Shown here piece by piece: positions 42,446 to 50,778 of a DNA stretch of 64,000 nt. This DNA comes from Microbacterium sp. LWH7-1.2 (GTDB lineage: Bacteria; Actinomycetota; Actinomycetes; Actinomycetales; Microbacteriaceae). Position 1 is the stretch's first letter; every line of letters begins with the position of its first letter. The stretch spans positions 2,356,001-2,420,000 of the forward strand of contig NZ_CP151637.1 in assembly GCF_038397755.1 (NCBI RefSeq), in the 5' to 3' direction. The translations under genes and the position numbers were made by a program. The notes below the pieces were generated by a model. It did not search any database, was not told the DNA's origin, and saw nothing but the letters and a program-made list of their open reading frames with translations.

Positions 42446-43855
42446 TCAACGACCGGTGGCGGCGGCCGGCGCGGAATCGTGAAGAAGGCAGGGCGAGCCG
42501 AGACCGAGCCGATCCCGCAGCGTCGCTCCGGACCGGCCGATGAGCCCGCGGCGCCGCAGCTCGGGCACCGCGAGGGACGTGAAGGCCTCGAACTGGGCGG
42601 GCTGGAAGGCCGACAGCACGTTGAACCCGTCGGTGGCTCCGGCGTCGCGCCAGAGCTCGAAGTGATCGGCGATCGCCTGGGGGCTACCGACCACGAAGTT
42701 CGCCGGCACGGCGTGAGCGGCGATGAGATGCCGCCACGTCACCGGGTGGGACCCGCCGAGGTCGCGGCCCGTGCGCGCGGCGACGACATCAAGCGTCTGC
42801 GCCGCGGCCTCCGCGAAGCGTCCAGCCGTCCCCGGGGGTACGGCGTCGTCGATGGATGCCTCGCGCATCGGGTCGTCCGGACCGATCTCCGCGACGTCGA
42901 GGAACGAGGTCAGCGACCGATTCTGGGGGAAAGCGGTGCGTCGGGCGTGGTCCGATGCCCCGTCGTCGATGGGCACGAGCAGCAGGAGGCGGTCGACGAT
43001 GGCGCGGGCCGCGGCAACCGTCGCCGCCACCACCGGCACGACCGGGACGATGACCTTCAGATCGTCAGGATCGCGACCGGATGCCTCGGCCAGCGCCCGC
43101 AGCTCGGCACGCGTGGCCGCGGCCACTGCCGGGTCGCCGGCCGCGATGAGGGCGAGGTCGGCCTCGGCCGCCGCGAGCGCACGCGAGCGCGGCGAGGTGC
43201 CGGCGTGCACGATGGGCGGATGCGCCTGCGGGGGACGGGCGACGTTCAGCGGACCCTCGACCCGCACCTGCGTGCCGGCGAAGGCCGCCGGTCGCAGCCG
43301 GTCTGCGTCGATGAGCACGCCCGTCGCGGTGTCGGCGATCCAGGCATCGGCATCCCATGACTCCCACAGCAGCCGCAGCGCCCGCACGAACTCCCCCGCG
43401 CGGTCGTAGCGCGTCTCGTTGTCGGCGTGCGCGTCGCGGCCGTGGTTCGCGGCGGCGCGCGGTTCGGCGCCGGTGACGAGGTTGATGCCCGCGCGACCGC
43501 CCGTGAGCAGGTCGAGGGATGCCGTCGCCCGCGCCGTCGCGTAGGGATCCGCGTACGTCGAGTTCACGGTGGCGATGAGCCCGATGTGCTCGGTGACGCC
43601 CGCGAGGTAGAGCGCAGCGCTGAGCGGGTCGATGCGCGCGAGAAGGTAGGGGTCGCGGAACTCGAGGTCGGGGCCCGTCGCCAGCCAGTCGCCGAAGAAG
43701 AGGTAGTCGAGGTCCGCGTCCTCGGCGACGCGGGCGATGCGACGCAGAACCGCGGCATCCGTCTGAGGGTCGGCGTGCGCGCCCGGGTACCTCCACCCGG
43801 ACGGATAGGCGCCGAGCGTGCGCACCATGACGCCGACGATGAGCGGCTCGGTCAT
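42446..43855 (-). CDS. NtaA/SnaA/DszA-family FMNH2-dependent monooxygenase
   Basis: A 469-residue protein, the third flavin monooxygenase in the region. The ATG at 43855 overlaps the rhodanese stop. Landmarks are LGAYPSGWRYPGAHADPQTD, EDADLDYLFFGDWLATGPDL, GLIATVNSTYADPYATARA, LTGGRAGINLVTGAEPRAAA and PPIVHAGTSPRSRALAAA. It differs throughout from the protein at 32320, so a different substrate is likely. The rhodanese overlap implies that sulfide, thiosulfate or a persulfide is handled alongside its product. Confidence 0.9.
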   Translation of the reverse strand: MTEPLIVGVMVRTLGAYPSGWRYPGAHADPQTDAAVLRRIARVAEDADLDYLFFGDWLATGPDLEFRDPYLLARIDPLSAALYLAGVTEHIGLIATVNSTYADPYATARATASLDLLTGGRAGINLVTGAEPRAAANHGRDAHADNETRYDRAGEFVRALRLLWESWDADAWIADTATGVLIDADRLRPAAFAGTQVRVEGPLNVARPPQAHPPIVHAGTSPRSRALAAAEADLALIAAGDPAVAAATRAELRALAEASGRDPDDLKVIVPVVPVVAATVAAARAIVDRLLLLVPIDDGASDHARRTAFPQNRSLTSFLDVAEIGPDDPMREASIDDAVPPGTAGRFAEAAAQTLDVVAARTGRDLGGSHPVTWRHLIAAHAVPANFVVGSPQAIADHFELWRDAGATDGFNVLSAFQPAQFEAFTSLAVPELRRRGLIGRSGATLRDRLGLGSPCLLHDSAPAAATGR

Positions 43856-44712
43856 ACCGGCACCACGTCGAGCGACGGAGCGGGGCCGACGGCGGCCAGT
43901 CGGCCTCGCGAGCGCGACCACTGACTCCACGACCCCGGATACACCACGACGTCGATGCCGGCGACGGCGCCGGCGAGCGCCGTGTGCGTCGCCGCGATGC
44001 CCGAGCCGCAGTAGGCGGCCACCGCAACGCCGTCCACCACGCCCGCGGCCGCGAACTGGGCGCGTATCTCATCGGGCGAGCGGAACCTGCCCGCGGTGAG
44101 GTGCACCGTCGTCGGGAGATTGACGGCGCCGGGGATGTGACCGCCGACCGGATCGTGCGGCTCGCTGTCACCGCGGTACCGCTCCGGCGCGCGAACGTCG
44201 AGCAGCAGGCCATGGTCGGGCCACTCCTCGACGCCGTCGATGTCGGCGACACCGCCGGTGATCTCGTCGAGCACGACGTCCCCGGGCGGCCGGGGCAGCA
44301 CGTCACCGGTCTCGAGCGGCAGACGCTCGGCGAGCCAGCCGCGCAGGCCGCCGTCGAGCACCCGCACGTCGGCGAGACCCGACCGCGTCAGCACCCACCA
44401 CGCGCGCGCGGCGGCGACGGAGTGCACGTCGTCGTACGCGACGACGGTGTCGCCGCTGCGGATGCCCCACCGCCGCGCCGCAGCCTCGAGCTGCTCGCGA
44501 GGCGGCAGCGGATGGCGCCCTTCGCGCGGGTCGCCCCGGCGTGCCAGTTCGTGATCGAGATCGACATAGACCGCACCCGGCAGATGCCCGTCGAGGTAGG
44601 CCGGCCGCCCCTCGGGCTGGTCGAGCCGCCAGCGCACGTCGAGGATCCGCGGCGGGGTGCCGCCGCGGATCAGGGTGGCGAGCTCGGTCGGCGAGATGAT
44701 CGGGGAAGGCAT
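43852..44712 (-). CDS. Sulfurtransferase (two-domain rhodanese)
   Basis: A 286-residue protein of the thiosulfate/3-mercaptopyruvate sulfurtransferase class. The catalytic loop is in the second domain: [16 protein letters not shown], with the persulfide-forming Cys. The first domain has the CH2A-like [20 protein letters not shown] and [16 protein letters not shown] but no catalytic Cys ([14 protein letters not shown]), as is normal for this class. Start ATG at 44712. It probably transfers sulfane sulfur released by the overlapping monooxygenase pathway. An upstream palindrome at 44747-44761 may be regulatory. Confidence 0.9.
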   Translation of the reverse strand: MPSPIISPTELATLIRGGTPPRILDVRWRLDQPEGRPAYLDGHLPGAVYVDLDHELARRGDPREGRHPLPPREQLEAAARRWGIRSGDTVVAYDDVHSVAAARAWWVLTRSGLADVRVLDGGLRGWLAERLPLETGDVLPRPPGDVVLDEITGGVADIDGVEEWPDHGLLLDVRAPERYRGDSEPHDPVGGHIPGAVNLPTTVHLTAGRFRSPDEIRAQFAAAGVVDGVAVAAYCGSGIAATHTALAGAVAGIDVVVYPGSWSQWSRSRGRLAAVGPAPSLDVVPV

Positions 44713-44746
44713 GCGGCCATGCTCGCCCGGCCGCTGACGGCGCGGA

Positions 44747-44761
44747 ATGTCGCGACGACAT
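44747..44761. promoter_or_regulatory. Palindrome upstream of the rhodanese gene
   Basis: A perfect inverted repeat ATGTCG-CGA-CGACAT lies 35-49 bp upstream of the rhodanese start. It is an operator candidate for the rhodanese-monooxygenase transcript. There is no match to a known consensus. Confidence 0.4.
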
Positions 44762-44927
44762 ACGCCGCGACACGACGACACGGAGGGTCACACGCGGTCA
44801 AACGGCGTGTCATCCTGGGGGCGTCGCGGGTCGAAGTCGGGACGGCACGTACGGAGTGTCTCGACACGAATCCGGGGCGCGTCGGGCGGGCTGCCATACG
44901 ATTCCGCCAGAACCGATGGAGGAACGG

Positions 44928-45518
44928 ATGCCGCACCCTCGCGCGACACGTGAGTCCCGGGCTCCGCGACGCTCGCGCCCGACCCGGCTGCTCGCGGCAC
45001 TCGCCATCGCGGCGGGGCTCACGCTTCTCGTCGGATGCGGCAACGGCGGGATCCCGATTCCCACCGCACTCCCGACGGCCCTGCCCACGAACCTTCCGAC
45101 GAGCCTGCCGACCCCGACTGCCTCCCCCGCGCCGACGGTCGAGCCGACGCCCGAGCCCACGCGGGTTCTGCCGACTCGCTCCCCCTCCCCGACGCCGGAG
45201 CCCACACCGGAACCGACCGTGGTGCCCGAACCCACGGCCGACCCCACGGCACCCGCGCCGGTTCCCACCGTCGTCCCCGAGCCGACGGCCACGCCGGCGC
45301 CGGAACCGACACCGACGCCCATTCCGACACCCACGCCCAGGCCTACGGTGACGCCCACCGTCACCGCGACGCCCTCGCCCACCGCCGAAGCAGGCGACAA
45401 TGCCGCCGCGTCCATCGACTGGGTGCCGTGGGTCGTGCTGGCGGTGCTGCTCGTGGCGGCCGCGGTGATCTACCTCATCGTGCGCCGGCCACGGCCGAAG
45501 CCACCCACGGAGCCCTGA
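44928..45518 (+). CDS. Pro/Thr-rich lipoprotein with C-terminal membrane segment
   Basis: A 196-residue protein. The ATG at 44928 follows a GGAGG ribosome binding site. An Arg-rich N-region and hydrophobic stretch lead to a lipobox LVGC with Cys37. Residues 45-155 are almost entirely Pro/Thr/Glu/Val repeats of the TPEPTPEPT type. Near the C-terminus is a second hydrophobic segment ([20 protein letters not shown]) and a basic tail (RRPRPK). This gives an extended wall-spanning linker anchored at both ends, or a stalk. There is no globular domain, and function is unknown. Confidence 0.7.
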   Translation: MPHPRATRESRAPRRSRPTRLLAALAIAAGLTLLVGCGNGGIPIPTALPTALPTNLPTSLPTPTASPAPTVEPTPEPTRVLPTRSPSPTPEPTPEPTVVPEPTADPTAPAPVPTVVPEPTATPAPEPTPTPIPTPTPRPTVTPTVTATPSPTAEAGDNAAASIDWVPWVVLAVLLVAAAVIYLIVRRPRPKPPTEP

Positions 45519-45535
45519 GTTCTGCTGCGCGCTCG

Positions 45536-45580
45536 GCACGTTTCGACTCGCTCGTTCCTCGCTCGCTCAACGACCGGAGG
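45536..45580. repeat. Dispersed intergenic repeat (GTTTCGACTCGCT...CTCAACGACCG), copy 1
   Basis: This copy reads CGTTTCGACTCGCTCG, then a TTCCTCGC insert, then TCGCTCAACGACCGGAGG. It lies between the lipoprotein gene and the 3' end of the recQ-like gene. A second copy is at 58361-58395, also intergenic and also just beyond a 3' gene end. The tail CTCAACGACCGGTGG also occurs at about 42447-42461 at the end of a monooxygenase gene. Confidence 0.65.
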
Positions 45581-45636
45581 GAAGGCCGGGAGGCGGCAGC
45601 GGGAACGGGGAGCGGCAAGGCGGGGAGCGGGAGGCG

Positions 45637-47769
45637 TCAGCCGCGGAGAGCGAGGGCGAACGGGAGCACCTCGGTCGCCCCCGCGAGGCGGAGTTCCCGC
45701 GCAGCGACGGTGAGGGTCCAGCCGCTGTCCACGCGGTCGTCGACCAGGAGCACCGGCCCGGCGGGGAGGCCGAGGCCGGCGGCCGAGAAGCGGCCCCAGA
45801 CTCCCGCCACACGGAAGGCGCTGTTGCCACCCGGCTGCCCGAGAGGACCGCCGTCGACGAGGTCGAGCGACCCCAGGAACGGGAGCCGCCCGACATCGGC
45901 GAGACCTCGGGCGAGCGACTCCACGAGCTGCGTCCGCGACCGCGACGGCATCGCGACGACCGCGACGGGGCGCCGCTCCCAGCCCCACTCCGCCAGCACC
46001 CGCGCGCAGGCCTCGAGCACGTTCGGCGGCACCGGCGCGTCCGGTGCACCGGCGGCGAACAGGTCTCGCAGCGCGCCGCCCCACCCGAGGTCGGTGAGAC
46101 GAGCGAGGGCGCGTCCTTCAGCCGCCTGCTCCTCGGCGGGAATCCGTCCCTTCACCGGCACCCCGAGCCTGTCGGCACCCGTCGGCCACTGCCGCCTGGG
46201 CTCGATCGGCACGCCGACGCGGTCGAGGGCGGCGGTCGCAGCATCCGTCGCACCGGAGGCGATCGTCGTGGAGAACCAGGCGCCCGCACAGTTGTCGCAG
46301 CGGCCGCAAGGGGCTGCGGTGTCGTCGTCGAGCGAGCGCTGCAAGAACTCCATGCGGCAGCCGGAGGTCTCTTCGTACTCGATCATGTGCTGCTGCTCGG
46401 CGACACGCTCGGCCGCGATGCGGCGGTAGCGCTCCTCGTCGTAGGTCCACGGCTCACCGGTGGCGATCCAGCCGCCACGCACGCGGCCGACGGCTCCGTC
46501 GACGTCGAGCACCTTCAGCAGCAGCTCGAGCGGCGTGCGGCGGACGTCGACGACCGCCTCGAGCGCAGGCGTCGACATCGGCCCCGTCGATGCGGCGAGC
46601 GCGCCGAGCACCCGCTCGGCGCGGTCGCGGTCGGGCATCGACGCGGTCGCGAAGTAGTGCCAGATCTCGCGGTCCTCGGTGCCGGGCAGCAGCAGCACGT
46701 CTGCGGAGTCGGTCGCGCGGCCGGCACGACCGACCTGCTGGTAGTACGACACCGGTGACGACGGGGCCCCGAGGTGCACGACGAATCCGAGGTCGGGCTT
46801 GTCGAATCCCATGCCGAGGGCGCTCGTCGCCACGAGCGCCTTCACGCGGTTGTCTTTGAGGAGCGCCTCGGACTCCTCGCGCTCGTCGGTGTCGGTCTGC
46901 CCGGTGTAGGCGCGGACGTCGTACCCGCGCTCGCGCAGCAGCCGTGCGGTGTCGTTCGCGGCGGCCACCGTCAGGGTGTAGATGATGCCGGATCCCGGGA
47001 GGTCGCCGAGGTGGCTGAGCAGCCACGCCAGCCGGCTCGGAGAGTTCGGCAGCCGCAGCACGCCGAGCCGCAGCGACGCCCGCGCGAGCGGACCGCGGAT
47101 CGTGAGGACGCCGGGGGTCGCCACATCCGTCCCTGCAGTTCCGGCGGTTCCGGCGTCGAGCTGCTCGGCGACGTCGGCGACGACGCGGCTGTTGGCGGTG
47201 GCGGTGGTCGCGAGCACCGGCACTCCCGCGGGCATGCGCGCGATCAGGTCGCGCAGGCGCCGGTAGTCGGGGCGGAAGTCATGGCCCCAGTCGCTGATGC
47301 AGTGCGCTTCGTCGACGACGAGGAGGCCGATGCGGGCGACGAGCTGAGGCAGCTGCTCATCGCGGAACGACGGATTGTTGAGACGCTCGGGCGACACGAG
47401 CAGCACGTCGACCTCGTCGCGGTCGAGCCGGGCGAGCACGTCACCCCACTCGTGCGCGTTGGTCGAGTCGATCTTCACGGCCCGCACCCCGGCGCGCCGA
47501 GCGGCGGCGATCTGGTCCCTCATGAGCGCCAGGAGAGGCGACACGAGCACGGTCGGCCCCGCCCCGCGCCGTCGCAGGAGCAGCGTCGACACGAAGTACA
47601 CCGCCGATTTGCCCCACCCCGTGCGCTGCACGACGAGCGCCCGACGGCGATCGTCGACGAGGGCCTCGATCGCTTCGAACTGCCCATCGTGGAAGTCGGC
47701 GTCGTCGCGGCCGACGAGAGTGTGCAGCACATCGAGGGCTTCGCTGCGGGTCGTGGTGGTCGCTGTCAC
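45637..47769 (-). CDS. RecQ-type DNA helicase with C-terminal phosphoribosyltransferase-like motif
   Basis: A 710-residue protein. Helicase core: Walker A QRTGWGKSAVYF (about residue 48), DEAH at 153-156 in LVVDEAHCISDWGHDFRPDY, ATTATANSRV, and motif VI YYQQVGRAGRATDSAD. A zinc-binding set follows near 475-500 (GCRMEFLQ, then APCGRCDNCAG). The HRDC domain of E. coli RecQ is missing. Instead the last 200 residues end in GPVLLVDDRVDSGWTLTVAA, the PRPP-binding motif of type I phosphoribosyltransferases. The role of that domain is unknown; I have the impression the fusion recurs in actinobacteria. ATG at 47769. Confidence 0.9.
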   Translation of the reverse strand: MTATTTTRSEALDVLHTLVGRDDADFHDGQFEAIEALVDDRRRALVVQRTGWGKSAVYFVSTLLLRRRGAGPTVLVSPLLALMRDQIAAARRAGVRAVKIDSTNAHEWGDVLARLDRDEVDVLLVSPERLNNPSFRDEQLPQLVARIGLLVVDEAHCISDWGHDFRPDYRRLRDLIARMPAGVPVLATTATANSRVVADVAEQLDAGTAGTAGTDVATPGVLTIRGPLARASLRLGVLRLPNSPSRLAWLLSHLGDLPGSGIIYTLTVAAANDTARLLRERGYDVRAYTGQTDTDEREESEALLKDNRVKALVATSALGMGFDKPDLGFVVHLGAPSSPVSYYQQVGRAGRATDSADVLLLPGTEDREIWHYFATASMPDRDRAERVLGALAASTGPMSTPALEAVVDVRRTPLELLLKVLDVDGAVGRVRGGWIATGEPWTYDEERYRRIAAERVAEQQHMIEYEETSGCRMEFLQRSLDDDTAAPCGRCDNCAGAWFSTTIASGATDAATAALDRVGVPIEPRRQWPTGADRLGVPVKGRIPAEEQAAEGRALARLTDLGWGGALRDLFAAGAPDAPVPPNVLEACARVLAEWGWERRPVAVVAMPSRSRTQLVESLARGLADVGRLPFLGSLDLVDGGPLGQPGGNSAFRVAGVWGRFSAAGLGLPAGPVLLVDDRVDSGWTLTVAARELRLAGATEVLPFALALRG

Positions 47770-47844
47770 CCTTCCACCCTGCCTGACACGACCGACACCG
47801 GCGACCGGTCGTGTTACCGTGGCCGCGACGGAGGGGGTGTGCCC

Positions 47845-48108
47845 ATGGCCGAGACCGTCACCGCTGTGCTCCGCCTCGTCGCCGAGCTGCTCGCCTCCGC
47901 GCTGCGCCCCTCGGCCGACCTGCTCGGCTCGGTCGCGCGATCACTGTCGGAGATCGCTCCCGCGCCTCATCCTGAGGCCGGCGCGCTCGTGATCGCGGTC
48001 GCCGTCGTCGCAACGCTCGCCGCAGCGCTGTACCTCGCCACGACGGTCGCGTGGACGCTGGTGCAGCGGCTCGTGCTGCGGAGGGTCTATCCGCTCGCGA
48101 CGGCGTGA
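47845..48108 (+). CDS. Small single-pass or amphipathic membrane protein
   Basis: An 87-residue protein from the ATG at 47845 behind GGAGGGGG. Residues 1-40 form an amphipathic helix (AVLRLVAELLASALRPSADL). Residues 46-70 are strongly hydrophobic (GALVIAVAVVATLAAALYLA), followed by VQRLVLRRVYPLATA. It is divergent from recQ and convergent with the FUSC-like gene. I do not recognise a family. Confidence 0.6.
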   Translation: MAETVTAVLRLVAELLASALRPSADLLGSVARSLSEIAPAPHPEAGALVIAVAVVATLAAALYLATTVAWTLVQRLVLRRVYPLATA

Positions 48109-48128
48109 GGCCGCAGCATCCGTCCGGA

Positions 48129-49187
48129 TCAGCCCGCCGGGTCGTCGCGCGCGTGGAGCAGACCGCTCACCGCACCGAGCACCGCGCCCGCGAGCGTGTC
48201 GACGACGCGCTCCGTCGCCACCGCGACCGTGTCGACCGCTCCGGTCGCCGCTCCCGTGAGCAGAAGCACGAGCGGCGTGATGAAGACGAGGGCGAGAGCG
48301 TAATTGCGCACGACGAACAGCTCGATCGTGAACTGCAGCCCGCCCAGGAGCAGCGCGAGCCACAGCGCCGGGATCGGCAGCGGAGCCAGGAGCAGGTAGA
48401 CGCCGACGCCGAGGATCGTGCCGATCATGCGATGCAGACCGCGGATGAACGCGGCCCGCCGGTCGGCGGCGACGCCCACGACGGCGATCGCGGCACCCAC
48501 GATCCAGTACGCACGGTCCGGGTCGACCAACAGTCCCACGCCGATCCCGACCACCGTCACGAGCGCGACTCGGGCCACGAGCAGCCGCTCAGCCGGCGGC
48601 CACGACGGGCCGGGCAGCACCTCACGCAGCGGCCGCGCGGCGCGCCGACGCCGGCTTCGCAGCATCAGCGGAGCCAACGACACGAGCGAGGAGAACAGGA
48701 TGCCGCAGGCCACCGCAGCGACGTAGGTGGCAGCATCCGCTCCCGAGGCGACGATGTGCGCCGACAGCCCGTACACGAGCACGACGAAGAGGGGACCGGG
48801 CGGACCGACCGCGAAGCCGAACATCGCCACCGCCGCGGTGATCGCGACCACCGCGAGCCCCACCAGCGTCGCCACCGGAGACGGACCCGCGAGGGCGCCC
48901 AGCACCGCCGCCAGGACGAGCCCACCGGCGACGAAGGGCACGACGCGCGCCCGCTCGCGCACCGGGAGATGCGTGCCGTACAGCGCGACGAACGCGCCCG
49001 TCGCCGCCTGGAAGCCGAGGTCGGGACGCCCGAGCAGGGTCATCGCGGCGATCGGCACCGCCATCGCGATCGCTGCGCGCAGGCCGATCGCCCACCTCGG
49101 TGCCGGCGCGGGAGCGAGGCGGAACAGACTCGTCGCCGCGTGGCGCAGGTCGGCTGCGAACCTCCGGCCGGCGCTGCGGTGCGGCAT
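48129..49187 (-). CDS. FUSC-type integral membrane protein
   Basis: A 352-residue protein. I choose the ATG at 49187 (MPHRSAGRRFAADLRHAATS), 11 bp after the tetR stop; the longer in-frame version runs into tetR. About ten to eleven hydrophobic segments occur in two blocks separated by an Arg-rich cytoplasmic loop (RSRRRRAARPLREVLPGPSW). Segments such as LDPDRAYWIVGAA and HRMIGTILGVGVYLLL match fusaric-acid-resistance/aromatic-acid exporter-like (FUSC) proteins. It is probably an efflux component controlled by the TetR gene directly upstream. Confidence 0.8.
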   Translation of the reverse strand: MPHRSAGRRFAADLRHAATSLFRLAPAPAPRWAIGLRAAIAMAVPIAAMTLLGRPDLGFQAATGAFVALYGTHLPVRERARVVPFVAGGLVLAAVLGALAGPSPVATLVGLAVVAITAAVAMFGFAVGPPGPLFVVLVYGLSAHIVASGADAATYVAAVACGILFSSLVSLAPLMLRSRRRRAARPLREVLPGPSWPPAERLLVARVALVTVVGIGVGLLVDPDRAYWIVGAAIAVVGVAADRRAAFIRGLHRMIGTILGVGVYLLLAPLPIPALWLALLLGGLQFTIELFVVRNYALALVFITPLVLLLTGAATGAVDTVAVATERVVDTLAGAVLGAVSGLLHARDDPAG

Positions 49188-49198
49188 CCGTGCTCCCG

Positions 49199-49825
49199 TC
49201 AGACCGCCGGACGCTCGGCGCGCGCCGGCTCCGAGAGCAGCTGGTCGAGGAGGGCGAGCGCCGCGTCCTGCGGAGCGTCGGGGTCGAGCAGCCACTGGGT
49301 CTGCAGACCGTCGGATGCTGCGATCACCAGCGCTGCGGTGGCCATCGGGTCGACGTCGGCCCGGATGCGGCCGGTGCGCTGATTGTGCCGCACGCGTTCG
49401 GCGATCTCGGCACGCACGCGCACGAAGCGCTCCGTCGCGAACGCGCGAGCGGCGGGGTGCCCCTCTTCCAGGGCCGAGGCGACGAGCGACGAGTACAGCT
49501 GCACGAGGCCCTGCACCTCGTGGTTCGCGTCACTCCACCGGCGAAGGAGCTCGGTGGGCGTCACATCGAGCGGAGCGGGCTCCCAGTCGTCGCCGCGCGC
49601 CTCGGACTGCCGGTAGACGGCGATCAGGAGCTCCTCGAGCGACCCGAAGTAGTGCTTCAGCGCGGCGTGAGTCACGCCGACCTCCTCGGCGATGGCCCGC
49701 AGGCTGGTGCGGTCCGAGCCGCGCTTGGCGAACACCTCGATGGCGCGGTCGAGGATCTCCTGGCGACGGGCGACGCCCTTCGCGTACGACCCGCGCGGGG
49801 TCGTCTGATGCTCGTCGTCGGCCAT
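49199..49825 (-). CDS. TetR/AcrR-family regulator
   Basis: A 208-residue repressor from the ATG at 49825. The helix-turn-helix spans about residues 18-62 (RRQEILDRAIEVFAKRG, SLRAIAEEVGVTHAALKHYF). The C-terminal domain resembles BetI/AcrR-type ligand pockets (VIAASDGLQTQWLLDPDAPQ). It is co-directional with the FUSC-like gene downstream and divergent from the isomerase-Gfo operon. A perfect 10-bp-arm operator lies in the divergent region, so it could regulate both directions. Confidence 0.92.
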   Translation of the reverse strand: MADDEHQTTPRGSYAKGVARRQEILDRAIEVFAKRGSDRTSLRAIAEEVGVTHAALKHYFGSLEELLIAVYRQSEARGDDWEPAPLDVTPTELLRRWSDANHEVQGLVQLYSSLVASALEEGHPAARAFATERFVRVRAEIAERVRHNQRTGRIRADVDPMATAALVIAASDGLQTQWLLDPDAPQDAALALLDQLLSEPARAERPAV

Positions 49826-49844
49826 CCCACCATGTTATCGAAGT

Positions 49845-49866
49845 AAAACCTCCACCTGGAGGTTTT
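49845..49866. promoter_or_regulatory. TetR-type operator in divergent region
   Basis: A perfect inverted repeat AAAACCTCCA-CC-TGGAGGTTTT lies 20 bp upstream of the tetR start and 91 bp upstream of the isomerase start. Its length and symmetry, and the AT-rich ends in very GC-rich DNA, make it the probable binding site of the adjacent TetR protein. Confidence 0.85.
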
Positions 49867-49956
49867 CGTGGTACCGTTTCCAGCAGCGCGGCGAGTCCGC
49901 CCGCGCTCGCCACCCCAGACAGACCTGTCGAAGCAGACACCGAAGGAGCGCGACCG

Positions 49957-50778
49957 ATGCCGGTCCAGACATCCATCCAGCTGTTCACCGTCCGCGAGGC
50001 TCTCGAGTCCGACCTCGAAGGCACCCTGGCCGAGCTCGCATCGCGCGGCTTCACCGCCGCCGAGCCCTACGACTTCGTGCACCGGGCCGAGCCGCTCGCG
50101 GCCGCACTGAAGGCGACCGGCATCGCCGCGCCGACCGGCCACGCGTTCCTCGCCTCGACGTCGTTCGTCAATCCCGACGGTACGACGACGACCCGCGCGG
50201 TTCCCGCTCCCGAGGCCGTCTTCGACGCCGCCGAGACCCTCGGCATGACGACGGTCATCGAGCCCTACACCGACCCCACCCTCTGGCAGAGCCGGGAGCA
50301 GATCGCCGACATCGCCCAGCAGCTGAACGCTGCGGCCGAGCTCGGCGCCGCCCGCGGCATCCGTGTCGGCTACCACAACCACGCGCACGAGCTCGAGGCG
50401 ACGTTCGACGGCAAGACCGGCCTCGAACTCCTCGCCGACCTGCTCGACGAGCGCGTCGTGCTCGAGATCGACCTGTACTGGGCGGCCCGCGCCGGCGTCG
50501 ACTCGCCGGCCCTCCTGCGCACCCTCGGCGACCGCGTGATCGCCGTCCACGTCAAGGACGGCACGCTCGAGGCCGAGGCCGTCGCCGCCTACCCGCCGGC
50601 CGACCAGGTCCCCGCCGGCCAGGGCGTCGTGCCGCTCGCCGAGGCGATCGCGGCGGCGCCGGCCCTCGAGGTCGCGATCGTCGAGTTCGATCACTTCACC
50701 GGCGGCGACCTGTTCGACGCGGTCGAGCAGAGCCGCGTCTTCCTCGACGAGACGCTCAGCGAGAAGGCAGCCGTCTGA
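49957..50778 (+). CDS. Sugar phosphate isomerase/epimerase (AP endonuclease 2-like TIM barrel)
   Basis: A 273-residue protein from the ATG at 49957, behind GAAGGAG. The xylose-isomerase-like TIM barrel shows metal-ligand segments in the usual order: VIEPYTDPTLW, VGYHNHAHELE, VVLEIDLYWAARAG and VIAVHVKDGTLEAE, ending with VAIVEFDHFTGG. It overlaps the Gfo/Idh gene by one base. This isomerase-dehydrogenase pairing is common in pathways for inositols, keto-sugars or rare sugars. It does not look specifically like IolE. Confidence 0.88.
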   Translation: MPVQTSIQLFTVREALESDLEGTLAELASRGFTAAEPYDFVHRAEPLAAALKATGIAAPTGHAFLASTSFVNPDGTTTTRAVPAPEAVFDAAETLGMTTVIEPYTDPTLWQSREQIADIAQQLNAAAELGAARGIRVGYHNHAHELEATFDGKTGLELLADLLDERVVLEIDLYWAARAGVDSPALLRTLGDRVIAVHVKDGTLEAEAVAAYPPADQVPAGQGVVPLAEAIAAAPALEVAIVEFDHFTGGDLFDAVEQSRVFLDETLSEKAAV

